Positions 25,374 through 33,888 of a stretch of 64,000 nucleotides of DNA are shown here, piece by piece. How positions within the stretch are numbered: position 1 is the first letter of the stretch; each line of letters starts with the position of its first letter. The stretch is from Dermabacter sp. (lineage in GTDB: Bacteria; Actinomycetota; Actinomycetes; Actinomycetales; Dermabacteraceae). Where the stretch lies: contig JAUNTX010000010.1 in assembly GCA_030538475.1 (NCBI GenBank), forward strand, positions 26,179 to 90,178, read 5' to 3'. The position numbers and the translations under genes are program-made. The notes below the pieces were generated by a model. The model ran no database searches and was not told the DNA's origin. It saw nothing but the letters and a program-made list of their open reading frames with translations.

Positions 25374-26236
25374 GACTGGGGACCTCCAACGCCTGCGTTC
25401 GTGAGGGACACGAGGATGCTTTCGAGATCGCCAGCCCCGTCGGTCACCGTCAGGTCGATCCCGTGCTCGCGCGCGAGGGACCGCACGCCGTGCACGAACG
25501 ACGTGAGGCTCGCGGCCTCCGCCCCCCGGGCACGGAGGGTCACGCTGCGTTCGGCGTGATCGCTCAGCGCGGACACGACGCTCTCGGTCGTGCCGTCGGC
25601 AAGAACCCGGCCGCCCGCGATGACCACGACCTTGTCGGCGAGCGAATCCACGTCGTCGATCGCGTGGGTGGTGAGAACCACGGCCGCGCCGCGCTGCGCC
25701 TCCTCGCGGATGAGCGCGCGCGTGCGGCGGCGAATCGCCGCATCCATGCCCGCGGTCGGTTCGTCAAGGAAGAGGATGTCGGGCCGCCCCACGAGGGCGA
25801 GGGCGAGGCTCAGGCGCTGCCGCTGACCACCGGAGAGGCGCCGCACGAGCGTGCGGCCGAAGGAGTCGATCTCGAGCGTCGCGGCCAGATCGTCAACGCT
25901 GCGCGGATGGGCAAACATCGAGGCGCCGTACTCGAGCAGCGTGCGAGCGCGCGCTCCAGAGGTGAGGCCGCCGTCCTGCAACATGACGCCCACGCGGGCT
26001 CGATCCTCCGCGCGCGCTTCGTCGGGACTCTTCCCGAGAACTCTCACCGTTCCCGCATCGGGCGTCAGCAGGCCCGTCGCGCACGCGAGGGTGGTCGATT
26101 TGCCCGCGCCGTTCGGGCCGAGCACCGCCGTGATCTGCCCCGCGTGCGCCGTGAAAGAGATCCCCTGGGCGGCGCGGACGCTACCAAACGACTTCGTGAG
26201 ATCGCGGACGTCGAGGGCGGGGGCATCGGTGGTCAT
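25370..26236 (-). CDS. ABC transporter ATP-binding protein
   Basis: A 288-residue nucleotide-binding subunit paired with the ABC-2 permease. The motifs are complete: Walker A GPNGAGKST, signature LSGGQRQRL, Walker B ILFLDEPTAGMD and the switch His in TTHAIDD. The C-terminal 70 residues after the ATPase core resemble the small extra domain of DrrA-type exporters. On the minus strand a TACGAT box lies eight bases before the ATG and no clear Shine-Dalgarno is seen, so the transcript may be leaderless. Confidence 0.9.
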   Translation of the reverse strand: MTTDAPALDVRDLTKSFGSVRAAQGISFTAHAGQITAVLGPNGAGKSTTLACATGLLTPDAGTVRVLGKSPDEARAEDRARVGVMLQDGGLTSGARARTLLEYGASMFAHPRSVDDLAATLEIDSFGRTLVRRLSGGQRQRLSLALALVGRPDILFLDEPTAGMDAAIRRRTRALIREEAQRGAAVVLTTHAIDDVDSLADKVVVIAGGRVLADGTTESVVSALSDHAERSVTLRARGAEAASLTSFVHGVRSLAREHGIDLTVTDGAGDLESILVSLTNAGVGGPQS

Positions 26237-26280
26237 AGGCGTCCATCGTAGCCCCGCCCCCGAGGAACGTCAGAGCAGCC

Positions 26281-27387
26281 TCAGCGGCCCGTCACCGTGA
26301 GCGGCGTGTGGCCCGGATCCACGACCTCGCTGATAAGCGGCGGCAGGGGAGCGGTCCCACCCTCGCCCCAGGGCGTGCCCGGCAGGTGATCGCGGCCGTG
26401 GGGCTCGAGCAGCCACGCGGTCGAGGGGCCCGCCGGAACGATCTGGGTGGGGTTGATGTCGGTGTGCACCACGTAGTAGTGCTCCTTGATGTGCGTGAAG
26501 TCCACGGTGTCGCCAAAGCCCGGCAGCTGGAACAGCTCACGCAGGTATCCCGAGAGGTTCGGCATCGCCTGGATGAGGGTGCGGGAGGTCTTGAAGTGGG
26601 AGTAGTACACCACGTCGTGGCGCACGAGCGTCACGAACAGGCGCACGTCGGCCTCGGTGATGTGCTCGCCCATGAGGTAGCGGCGCGAGCCGAGCCGTTC
26701 GTCGAGGGCATCGAGCGTGGCCCACAGCTCCTCGTACGCGGCCTCGTACGCCTCTTGCGAACCGGCGAAGCCCACCTTGTATACCCCGTTGTTGACGGAG
26801 TGCAGGATCCGGCGCATGAGGTCCTCCATCTCCGCGCTCTCCTTCGGGTCGGTGGGCCACAGCTGCGGCGCCCCCTCGCGGTGGAACGCGCCCCACTCGC
26901 CGAAGAAGTCCCGCGTGATCTGGTTGAAGTCGTTCGTCACGACGGCGCCGTCGCGGGTGTCCACGATGGCGGGCACGGTGATGCCGCGCGGGTAGTCCGG
27001 GATCCGACGGAAGTACGCCTCCTGGAGACGCTCGATGCCGAGCACGGGATCCTTGCCGCCCTCGTCGAGGTCGAAGGTCCACGAGCGCTTGTCGTGGGTG
27101 GGCCCCGCAATGCCGAGGGAGATGACGTTCTCGAGCCCGAGCAGGCGGCGCACGATGAGCGCCCGATTCGCCCAGGGGCAGGCGCGCGAGACGATGAGCC
27201 GATAGCGGCCCGGCTCGACCGGGTAGCCTTCGGCCCCGTCGCGGGTGATGCGGGTCGGGATGTAGGTCATGTCGCGCTCGAAGGCCTGGCCGGGCTTGAC
27301 GTAGCTGCCGCGCTGATCGTGCTCGGAGGCGGCAGTGGCTTGGGCGTCGGTGTCGGCAGGGGCGGGGGAACTCTGGTGCGTGCTCAT
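26281..27387 (-). CDS. Xi-class glutathione-S-transferase-type hydroquinone reductase
   Basis: Predicted to reduce thiol-hydroquinone conjugates, removing the thiol from quinone adducts. The 368-residue protein has an N-terminal thioredoxin-like domain with the active-site motif ACPWANRALIV (Cys70), conserved DPVLGIERLQEAYF and ITVPAIVDTRDGAVVTNDF, and an all-helical C-terminal domain with ITEADVRLFVTLVRHD. Actinobacteria make mycothiol rather than glutathione, so mycothiol is the likely thiol; this is inference. The ATG giving MSTHQ is used; a GTG three codons upstream is possible. It is divergent from sufR across 176 nt, whose AT-rich part (27405-27433) could hold promoters for both. Confidence 0.85.
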   Translation of the reverse strand: MSTHQSSPAPADTDAQATAASEHDQRGSYVKPGQAFERDMTYIPTRITRDGAEGYPVEPGRYRLIVSRACPWANRALIVRRLLGLENVISLGIAGPTHDKRSWTFDLDEGGKDPVLGIERLQEAYFRRIPDYPRGITVPAIVDTRDGAVVTNDFNQITRDFFGEWGAFHREGAPQLWPTDPKESAEMEDLMRRILHSVNNGVYKVGFAGSQEAYEAAYEELWATLDALDERLGSRRYLMGEHITEADVRLFVTLVRHDVVYYSHFKTSRTLIQAMPNLSGYLRELFQLPGFGDTVDFTHIKEHYYVVHTDINPTQIVPAGPSTAWLLEPHGRDHLPGTPWGEGGTAPLPPLISEVVDPGHTPLTVTGR

Positions 27388-27563
27388 GGCTCCCACCCTA
27401 CGGGCATATAGTTGAAAAATGAATGAGAATGGCGCGAGGGGTCACCCATGCCACACGCCCTCCCGGGCGTGAGTGACTAAGGTCCGCCTTGGTATCTTTT
27501 TGCAACTCCCCCTTTGTAGAATCGGAAGGCCCCGTTCGACGCACGCGGAAGGAGGAGCGGGAC

Positions 27564-28379
27564 ATGAGTGCCACCCCGCAGCCCGGCGCCCACCAGGGCA
27601 CGGACTCCACCCGAGACCGGCTGATCGACGCTATCTCCACCCACGGCCCCATCGCCGCGGGCGATCTCGCCGAACGCTTCGGCCTCACCGGCGCCGCCGT
27701 CCGCCGCCACCTCACCCAGCTCGAAGCCGACGGCATCATCCAGGAGCGTGAAAGCAGCCAGCGCACGCGCACGAGGGGCCGCCCACGCAAGGAGTTCGTC
27801 CTCGCCACGCACGCCGACGGCGGGCAACTGAGCGAGTGTGAAGAACTCGCCCTACTCGCGATGGCCGAACTCGAGGCGGCCGGTGGCGCCGACGCGCTCG
27901 TGCGCCTCGCGCGCGCCCGCACGGACAAGTGGGAGCGCGAGTTTCACCGTCGCTATCGCTCCGAGCTGCGCCGCAGCGGCGAGATGACCCCGGCCCGCCG
28001 GGTGAGCCTCGTCATCGAGCTCCTGCAGGAGCTCGGCTACGCCGCCTCGCTGCGGCCCGTCACGGTCACCGTCGGCGCGGCTTCAGACGACGGCGAAGGT
28101 CCGTCGCGTACCCTCACCACGGTGCAGCTGTGCCAGGGGCGCTGCCCCGTCCAGGACATCGCCACGCGACACCCCGAACTGTGCGATGTGGAAACCGCGG
28201 CGCTCTCGCGCATGCTCGGCGTTCCCGTCCAGCGCCTCGCCACCCGCGCCTCCGGCGCCCACGTCTGCACCACCCACCTCACCCCAGCAATGGGGCAAGC
28301 GATCCTCGCTGACGCCGCTGCTGGCGGCCCGGGCGCGGAGATCACCACAGATTTACTCACCGAAGGAAGGAAGCCATGA
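27564..28379 (+). CDS. sufR: SufR-type iron-sulfur cluster-responsive transcriptional repressor
   Basis: Repressor of the suf operon that senses cluster supply through its own Fe-S cluster. The 271-residue protein has an N-terminal winged helix (about 10-75, [20 protein letters not shown]) with the basic wing [10 protein letters not shown]. The C-terminal sensor region holds the Cys residues [15 protein letters not shown] and HVCTTH that match the cluster ligands of the family. The ATG used follows AAGGAGG at eight bases; an in-frame upstream GTG is rejected. The stop overlaps the sufB start (ATGA), so the repressor is the first gene of the operon it controls. Confidence 0.92.
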   Translation: MSATPQPGAHQGTDSTRDRLIDAISTHGPIAAGDLAERFGLTGAAVRRHLTQLEADGIIQERESSQRTRTRGRPRKEFVLATHADGGQLSECEELALLAMAELEAAGGADALVRLARARTDKWEREFHRRYRSELRRSGEMTPARRVSLVIELLQELGYAASLRPVTVTVGAASDDGEGPSRTLTTVQLCQGRCPVQDIATRHPELCDVETAALSRMLGVPVQRLATRASGAHVCTTHLTPAMGQAILADAAAGGPGAEITTDLLTEGRKP

Positions 28380-29803
28380 CGAGTGCACCAGAGCAGCTCA
28401 GTCAGGACGACATCATTGCGTCCATCGGCAGCTATGAGTACGGCTGGCACGACCCCGACACGGCAGGCGCGCTCGCGAAGCGCGGCCTGAGCGAGGAGGT
28501 CGTGCGCAACATCTCGGCGCTCAAGAACGAGCCCGAATGGATGCTCAAGCGACGGCTGCGTGCCCTCTCGCTCTTCGAGAAGAAGCCGATGCCGACGTGG
28601 GGCGCCGACCTCAGCGGGATCGACTTCGACAACATCAAGTACTTCGTGCGCTCCACGGAACGTCAGGCGACCAGCTGGGACGACCTGCCCGAGGACATCC
28701 GCACCACGTACGACCGCCTCGGCATCCCGGAGGCCGAAAAGGAGCGCCTGGTCGCGGGCGTCGCCGCCCAGTACGAATCGGAAGTGGTCTACCACCAGAT
28801 CCGCGAAGACCTCGAAGAGCAGGGCGTCATCTTCGTGGACACCGACACGGGCCTGCGGGACTACCCCGAACTGTTCGAGGAGTACTTCGGCACCGTCATC
28901 CCCTCGGGCGACAACAAGTTCTCCGCGCTTAACACCGCGGTGTGGTCCGGCGGCTCTTTCGTCTACGTGCCCCCGGGCGTCCACGTGGACATCCCGCTCC
29001 AGGCCTACTTCCGCATCAACACGGAAAACATGGGCCAGTTCGAGCGCACGCTCATCATCGCCGACGAAGGCAGCTACGTGCACTACGTCGAAGGCTGCAC
29101 CGCGCCGATCTACTCGTCGGACTCGCTGCACTCGGCCGTCGTGGAAATCGTCGTGAAGAAGGACGCCCGCGTCCGCTACACGACCATCCAGAACTGGTCG
29201 AACAACGTCTACAACCTCGTCACCAAGCGCACCACGGTGGAGCAGGGCGGCACGATGGAATGGGTCGATGGCAACATCGGCTCAAAGGTCACCATGAAGT
29301 ACCCCGCCGTGTGGCTCATGGGTGAACACGCCCGCGGCGAAACCCTGTCCATCGCCTTCGCGGGTGAAGGGCAGCACCAGGACACCGGCTCGAAGATGGT
29401 GCACATGGCGCCGCACACCTCGAGCTCGATTGTCTCGAAGTCCGTTTCGCGCGGCGGCGGCCGCAGCTCCTATCGCGGCCTCGTCCAGGTCAACGACGGT
29501 GCCCACCACTCCGCCTCGACCGTGCTGTGCGACGCCCTGCTCGTGGACACCGTCTCGCGCACCGACACCTACCCCTACGTGGATGTGCGCGTGGACGACG
29601 TGCAGATGGGCCACGAGGCCACCGTGTCCAAGGTGAGCGAAGAGCAGCTGTTCTACCTCATGAGCCGCGGCATGGAAGAGACCGAGGCCATGGCAATGAT
29701 CGTGCGCGGCTTCATCGAGCCCATCGCCCGCGAACTGCCCATGGAGTACGCGCTCGAACTCAACCGCCTCATTGAACTTCAAATGGAAGGAGCCGTCGGC
29801 TGA
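28376..29803 (+). CDS. sufB: Fe-S cluster assembly scaffold protein SufB
   Basis: Scaffold subunit of the SufBCD complex on which clusters are built. The 475-residue protein is full length with the beta-helix core. Recognisable segments: [56 protein letters not shown] with the conserved Cys, [18 protein letters not shown] and the C-terminal [19 protein letters not shown]. The start overlaps sufR (ATGA) and the stop overlaps sufD (TGATG). GAAGGAAGG provides a strong ribosome-binding site. Confidence 0.97.
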   Translation: MTSAPEQLSQDDIIASIGSYEYGWHDPDTAGALAKRGLSEEVVRNISALKNEPEWMLKRRLRALSLFEKKPMPTWGADLSGIDFDNIKYFVRSTERQATSWDDLPEDIRTTYDRLGIPEAEKERLVAGVAAQYESEVVYHQIREDLEEQGVIFVDTDTGLRDYPELFEEYFGTVIPSGDNKFSALNTAVWSGGSFVYVPPGVHVDIPLQAYFRINTENMGQFERTLIIADEGSYVHYVEGCTAPIYSSDSLHSAVVEIVVKKDARVRYTTIQNWSNNVYNLVTKRTTVEQGGTMEWVDGNIGSKVTMKYPAVWLMGEHARGETLSIAFAGEGQHQDTGSKMVHMAPHTSSSIVSKSVSRGGGRSSYRGLVQVNDGAHHSASTVLCDALLVDTVSRTDTYPYVDVRVDDVQMGHEATVSKVSEEQLFYLMSRGMEETEAMAMIVRGFIEPIARELPMEYALELNRLIELQMEGAVG

Positions 29804-30990
29804 TGACCGTCACGGATCATTCGCAGGCCACCCTCGAGTCCGAAGCGCTCGAGGTGGGCTCCCGCATCCAGAACTCCCGCGCGAACCGCTTCCAGGCGCG
29901 CGGCCTTGAGAATCACCCGGTCCCCACCGGGCGCGAAGAAGAATGGCGCTTCGCGAGCCTGCGCGAGATCGCGCCGCTGTTCGCCGCGAACGAGCCCGCC
30001 TTCGACACCGAGGCCCTCACCTACGAGGTCGGCGAGGTCGAAGGGCTCGTGGCCGGAAACCTCGGCATCGGCGAGGGCCCCCGCGGCACCGCGCTCGTGC
30101 CCGAGGACCGCATCGCGGCCGCGGCGGACGAACTGAGCGCCAACGCCCTGCACCTGGCCGCGCCGAAGAACACGGCGCTCGCCGAACCGGTGCGCGTGGA
30201 CATTCACGGCGAACGGGCCACCACGCCCGCCTACGCCTCGATTGTCCTCGAGACCGGCGAAAGCTCGAGCGCGACGTTCATCCTCAGCCACACGGGCAGT
30301 GCCCTGTACGGCCAGAACCTCGAGCTCATCGTGGGCGACAACTCCCAGATGACCGTCATCTCCATCCAGGACTGGGCCGACGACGCGATCCACGTGGGCA
30401 CCCACGTGGCCTCGGTCGGGCGCGACGCCACGCTGCGCCACATCGTCGTCTCCCTCGGTGGACGCGCGGTCCGCATCAACTCCACGACGAGCCTCGTGGC
30501 TGCCGGGGGAGAGGTCGAGCAGCTCGGCCTCTACTTTGCCGACGACCACCAGCACCTCGAGCATCGCCTCTTCGTCGATCACGCCGCCCCGAAGTGCACC
30601 TCGCGCGTGACCTACAAGGGCGCCCTGCAGGGCCGCGGCGCGCGCAGCGTCTGGGTGGGCGACGTGCTCATCCGCAAGGCCGCCGAAGGCACCGACACCT
30701 ACGAACTCAACCGCAACCTCGTGCTCACCGAAGGTGCGCGCGCCGACTCGGTGCCGAACCTCGAAATCGAGACCGGCGACATCGAGGGAGCGGGCCACGC
30801 CGCGGCCACGGGCCGCTTCGACGACGAGCAGCTGTTCTACCTGCGCGCGCGAGGCATCCCCGAAGCGGAAGCCCGCAGGCTCGTGGTGCGTGGATTCTTC
30901 CAGGAGCTCATCCAGAAGATCGATGTGCCGGAGGTGCGCGAGTACCTCACGGAGCAGATCGAGAGCGAGCTCGCGCGGAGCATGAGCTAA
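29803..30990 (+). CDS. sufD: Fe-S cluster assembly protein SufD
   Basis: Partner of SufB in the SufBC2D complex, also a beta-helix protein. The 395-residue product shows the family segments GREEEWRFASLREI near the N terminus, HYTGSALY-like SHTGSALYGQNLELIVG, DHQHLEHRLFVDHAAPKCTS with the conserved His, and the SufB/SufD-shared tail RARGIPEAEARRLVVRGFF followed by ELIQKIDVPEVREYL. It starts within the sufB stop (TGATG), and the ferredoxin gene follows its stop with no gap. It is slightly shorter than SufB, as expected. Confidence 0.95.
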   Translation: MTVTDHSQATLESEALEVGSRIQNSRANRFQARGLENHPVPTGREEEWRFASLREIAPLFAANEPAFDTEALTYEVGEVEGLVAGNLGIGEGPRGTALVPEDRIAAAADELSANALHLAAPKNTALAEPVRVDIHGERATTPAYASIVLETGESSSATFILSHTGSALYGQNLELIVGDNSQMTVISIQDWADDAIHVGTHVASVGRDATLRHIVVSLGGRAVRINSTTSLVAAGGEVEQLGLYFADDHQHLEHRLFVDHAAPKCTSRVTYKGALQGRGARSVWVGDVLIRKAAEGTDTYELNRNLVLTEGARADSVPNLEIETGDIEGAGHAAATGRFDDEQLFYLRARGIPEAEARRLVVRGFFQELIQKIDVPEVREYLTEQIESELARSMS

Positions 30991-31326
30991 ATGGAGGGAT
31001 ATCGCGTCTTGGCCCACCTGGAGGACCTCGCCCCCGGCGAGGTGCTCGGGGTGGAACTGGACGGCGTGGAGATTGCGCTTGCCCGCGCGAGTGACGGCAG
31101 CGTCCACGCCCTCGGCGATATCTGCACCCACGACCGCGTCAACCTTTCCGACGGGGACCTCGATGAGGACCGGCTGGAGTGCTGGAAGCACGGCAGCCAG
31201 TTCGATCTCGTGACCGGGCAGCCGCAGCAGCTGCCCGCGACGAAGCCCGTCCCCGTCTATCCCGTTCACATCGACCAGGCCACCGGCGCCATCAGCGTGT
31301 CGCTCGGCCCCCACCACACGTCCTGA
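30991..31326 (+). CDS. Rieske-type ferredoxin in the suf operon
   Basis: A 111-residue Rieske [2Fe-2S] protein. The two ligand motifs are clear: CTHDRVNLSDGDL for the first Cys-x-His and CWKHGSQFD for the second Cys-x-x-His. It is of the ferredoxin type seen with ring-hydroxylating oxygenases, but its place between sufD and sufC, conserved in actinobacteria, suggests electron transfer during cluster assembly or a first client protein. The ATG directly follows the sufD stop, and no separate ribosome-binding site is obvious, so coupling is likely. Confidence 0.92.
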   Translation: MEGYRVLAHLEDLAPGEVLGVELDGVEIALARASDGSVHALGDICTHDRVNLSDGDLDEDRLECWKHGSQFDLVTGQPQQLPATKPVPVYPVHIDQATGAISVSLGPHHTS

Positions 31327-31343
31327 CCTCGAAAGGCACAGAA

Positions 31344-32105
31344 ATGTCAGTTCTCGACATCAAGGATCTTCACGCGAGCGTGGAGACCCCCGAAGGCACC
31401 AAGGAAATCCTCAAGGGTGTCAACCTCACGATCCGCTCGGGCGAAACCCACGCGATCATGGGCCCGAACGGCTCCGGCAAGTCCACCCTCGCCTACGCCA
31501 TCGCCGGGCACCCGAAGTATGAGATCACCTCCGGCGAGGTGCTCCTGGACGGCGAAGACGTCCTCGAGATGAGCGTGGACGAGCGGGCGAAGGCCGGCCT
31601 GTTCCTCGCCATGCAGTACCCCGTCGAAGTTCCCGGCGTGACCGTCTCCAACTTCCTGCGCACCGCGAAGACCGCGGTCGATGGCGAAGCCCCGAAGCTG
31701 CGCACCTGGGTCAAGGAGGTCGGCGCCGCGATGGACAAGCTGCGCATGGACCCCACGTTCGCCCAGCGCAACGTCAACGAGGGCTTCTCGGGCGGCGAGA
31801 AGAAGCGCCACGAGATCCTGCAGATGGAGCTCCTCAAGCCGAAGATCGCGATCCTGGACGAGACCGACTCCGGGCTTGACGTGGACGCGCTGCGGGTGGT
31901 GTCCGAAGGCGTCAACCGCGTCAAGGACGAGACCGGGCTCGGCATCATGCTCATCACCCACTACACCCGCATCCTCAACTACATCACGCCGGACTTCGTC
32001 CACGTCTTCGTGGGCGGCAAGGTCGCCGAGCAGGGCGGGCCGGAGCTCGCGGAACGCCTCGAGGCCGAAGGCTACGATCGTTACCTCGCGGGCTCTGAGG
32101 CCTGA
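31344..32105 (+). CDS. sufC: Fe-S cluster assembly ATPase SufC
   Basis: ABC-type ATPase that drives conformational change in SufBD. The 253-residue protein carries Walker A GPNGSGKST (about 39-47), the SufC-specific signature NEGFSGGEKKRHEILQM, Walker B KIAILDETDSGLDVDAL and the switch His in LITHYTRIL. The start is the ATG after GAAAGGCACAGAA, giving MSVLDIKDLH; the long in-frame upstream extension overlaps the ferredoxin gene and is not coding. Unusually, sufT follows 26 nt later, where sufS and sufU are expected. Confidence 0.96.
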   Translation: MSVLDIKDLHASVETPEGTKEILKGVNLTIRSGETHAIMGPNGSGKSTLAYAIAGHPKYEITSGEVLLDGEDVLEMSVDERAKAGLFLAMQYPVEVPGVTVSNFLRTAKTAVDGEAPKLRTWVKEVGAAMDKLRMDPTFAQRNVNEGFSGGEKKRHEILQMELLKPKIAILDETDSGLDVDALRVVSEGVNRVKDETGLGIMLITHYTRILNYITPDFVHVFVGGKVAEQGGPELAERLEAEGYDRYLAGSEA

Positions 32106-32131
32106 GATCGGCCAAGGGAAGGAAGACGCAC

Positions 32132-32455
32132 ATGAGTGAGGCATCGGCCGAGGTCACGGCCGCCGACATCGAGGAAGCCCTCAAGGACGTTATCGATCCC
32201 GAGCTCGGGATCAACGTCGTGGATCTGGGCCTCGTGTACGGCATCACGATGGAGGGCGGCAACGCCGTGGTCGACATGACGCTCACGAGCGCCGCCTGCC
32301 CGCTCCAGGACGTCCTGGAGGAGCAGACCTTCGCCGCGCTCGATCCGCTCACGGAGACGCACCGCATCAACTGGGTGTGGATGCCGCCGTGGGGCATGGA
32401 GCGCATCACGGAGGATGGCAAGGAGCAGCTGCGCGCCATCGGCTTCAACCTGTAG
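32132..32455 (+). CDS. sufT: SufT / MIP18-family Fe-S assembly factor
   Basis: A 107-residue protein of the DUF59/MIP18 family that helps mature Fe-S proteins. The family motif DPELGINVVDLGLVYGI is intact, as is the conserved reactive Cys in LTSAACPLQDVLEEQ, and the domain ends with the RINWVWMPPWGMERI strand. AGGGAAGGAAG precedes the ATG. It is the last gene of the suf operon here and is followed by a strong hairpin. Confidence 0.92.
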   Translation: MSEASAEVTAADIEEALKDVIDPELGINVVDLGLVYGITMEGGNAVVDMTLTSAACPLQDVLEEQTFAALDPLTETHRINWVWMPPWGMERITEDGKEQLRAIGFNL

Positions 32456-32473
32456 CCCCCTCGGGCACACGCA

Positions 32474-32520
32474 GAGCGGGGCGGGAACCGGCCACATGGC
32501 AATCGGTTCCCGCCCCGCTC
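32474..32520. terminator. Hairpin terminator between suf operon and ald
   Basis: A perfect 17-bp stem (GAGCGGGGCGGGAACCG with its complement) closes on a 13-nt loop. It lies between two convergent transcription units and can end both. Confidence 0.85.
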
Positions 32521-32536
32521 GCATGGGGGCCGCAGG

Positions 32537-33655
32537 CTAGAGAGCGGCGAGAGCCACTTCGACGGTGGTGACGCTGAACTCGTGCGCCTCGGCGACTTCC
32601 TCGTGCAAGAGCGCGCCCGCGTGGGTGGACAGGCCTGCGCGAAGCCCCGGATCGGAAGCGATGGCGCCGAGGCCTCCGTCGGCGAGGCGAAGCACGTAGG
32701 GGAGGGTGGCGTTCGCGAGCGCCGCGGTCGAGGTGGCGCTCACGGCGCCCGGCATGTTCGCGACGCAGTACATCGTGGTCTGTCCCACCCGGAACGTGGG
32801 CTCCGCGTGCGTGGTGGGCCGGGAGACCTCCGTGCAGCCGCCCTGATCGATCGCGACATCGACGACGATGGAGCCGGGGCGCATCGACTCGATGACCGGG
32901 CGCGTGAGGAGCTTCGGCGCCTGCTTGCCCGGGATGAGGACCGCGCCGATCACCACGTCGGAGTCGGTCGCAAGCGCCGCGATGTCGTGCGCAGTCGAGA
33001 ACCGGGTGGCGATCCGGCCGCCGTAGACGGTATCGAGCTGCGACAGGCGGGCGGGATTGACATCGACAATCGTGACGTCGGCCCCGAGCCCGCTCGCCAT
33101 AACCGCCGCCTGTTCGCCGACGACCCCGCCGCCGACCACGAGGACCTTCGCGCGGCGCGTGCCGGGCACGCCGCCGAGCAGGACCCCGCTGCCGCCGTAG
33201 GGAGCCATGAGGTGATAGGCCGCCACCTGCGCGGCGAGACGGCCAGCCACCTGGCTCATCGGGGCGAGCAGCGGGAGGGTGCCGCCCGAGCCGCGCACCA
33301 TCTCGTAGGCGACCGACGTGGTCCCCGCCTCCAGCAGAGCCACCGTGCACTCGCGCGAGGCCGCAAGATGCAGGTAGGTGAAGAGGATCTGATCCTTGCG
33401 CATCCGCCCGTATTCCTCGGGCAGGGGCTCCTTAACCTTGAGCAGCAGTTCGGCCTGTTCCCACACCGTGTCGGGATCCTGGACGATGGTGGCGCCCGCA
33501 TCCACGTAGGCCGCGTCGGTAATGCCCGCGTGGACGCCCGCGCCGGTCTCCACGAGGACCTCGTGCCCCCGGCCGGTCAGCTCCGCCACGCCCGCGGCGT
33601 GCATGGCCACGCGGTACTCCGCCTGCTTGATTTCCTTGACGATTCCGACTCTCAT
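32537..33655 (-). CDS. ald: Alanine dehydrogenase
   Basis: NAD-dependent interconversion of L-alanine with pyruvate and ammonia. The 372-residue protein is full length. Key residues are visible: the substrate Lys in [12 protein letters not shown], the catalytic His in [11 protein letters not shown], the Rossmann loop [14 protein letters not shown], Asp in [11 protein letters not shown], the DQGGC segment and the catalytic Asp region before [21 protein letters not shown] stands ahead of the ATG. Its upstream region (33656-33888, shared with the ABC-F gene) contains an imperfect inverted repeat, CCGTTCCCGC with its partner, at 33687-33716, which might be an operator or just a hairpin in the leader. 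Confidence 0.95.
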   Translation of the reverse strand: MRVGIVKEIKQAEYRVAMHAAGVAELTGRGHEVLVETGAGVHAGITDAAYVDAGATIVQDPDTVWEQAELLLKVKEPLPEEYGRMRKDQILFTYLHLAASRECTVALLEAGTTSVAYEMVRGSGGTLPLLAPMSQVAGRLAAQVAAYHLMAPYGGSGVLLGGVPGTRRAKVLVVGGGVVGEQAAVMASGLGADVTIVDVNPARLSQLDTVYGGRIATRFSTAHDIAALATDSDVVIGAVLIPGKQAPKLLTRPVIESMRPGSIVVDVAIDQGGCTEVSRPTTHAEPTFRVGQTTMYCVANMPGAVSATSTAALANATLPYVLRLADGGLGAIASDPGLRAGLSTHAGALLHEEVAEAHEFSVTTVEVALAAL

Positions 33656-33812
33656 CGCTCACTCCTTCGTGATTCTTCGCCCGCTGCCGTTCCCGCTCGT
33701 GCGGGAGACGGAACGGGCCCCACCTGGTTCTGGTTGTCGCGCCATCTGTGGCGTTGCCGACGCGCGTTCCCCCATCCCATCACGGAATCCCGTACGCCGC
33801 CTCCACAATCAC

Positions 33813-33818
33813 TACAGT
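33813..33818 (+). promoter_or_regulatory. Candidate -10 box (TACAGT) of the ABC-F gene
   Basis: TACAGT lies 70 nt before the ABC-F ATG and exactly seven bases before an in-frame GTG at 33826. It would give either a leader of about 63 nt or a leaderless transcript adding 21 residues; the conserved family start favours the former. Confidence 0.4.
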
Positions 33819-33888
33819 GGTGGGGGTGCCCGCGTCCGGGCGCTCGCACATCCGCGTTTTTCGCCTGAACTGCCCAGAGGTCTTCACC

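Noticed and set aside
27405..27433. AT-rich stretch between the hydroquinone reductase and sufR genes considered as a Fur or Zur box
   Set aside because: The similarity to metal-regulator boxes is partial and not palindromic; it is as well explained by promoter elements.
33687..33716. Inverted repeat CCGTTCCCGC with a partner upstream of ald, considered as an Lrp-type operator
   Set aside because: The repeat is imperfect and GC-rich, does not match a known operator I can name, and similar hairpins arise easily at this base composition.
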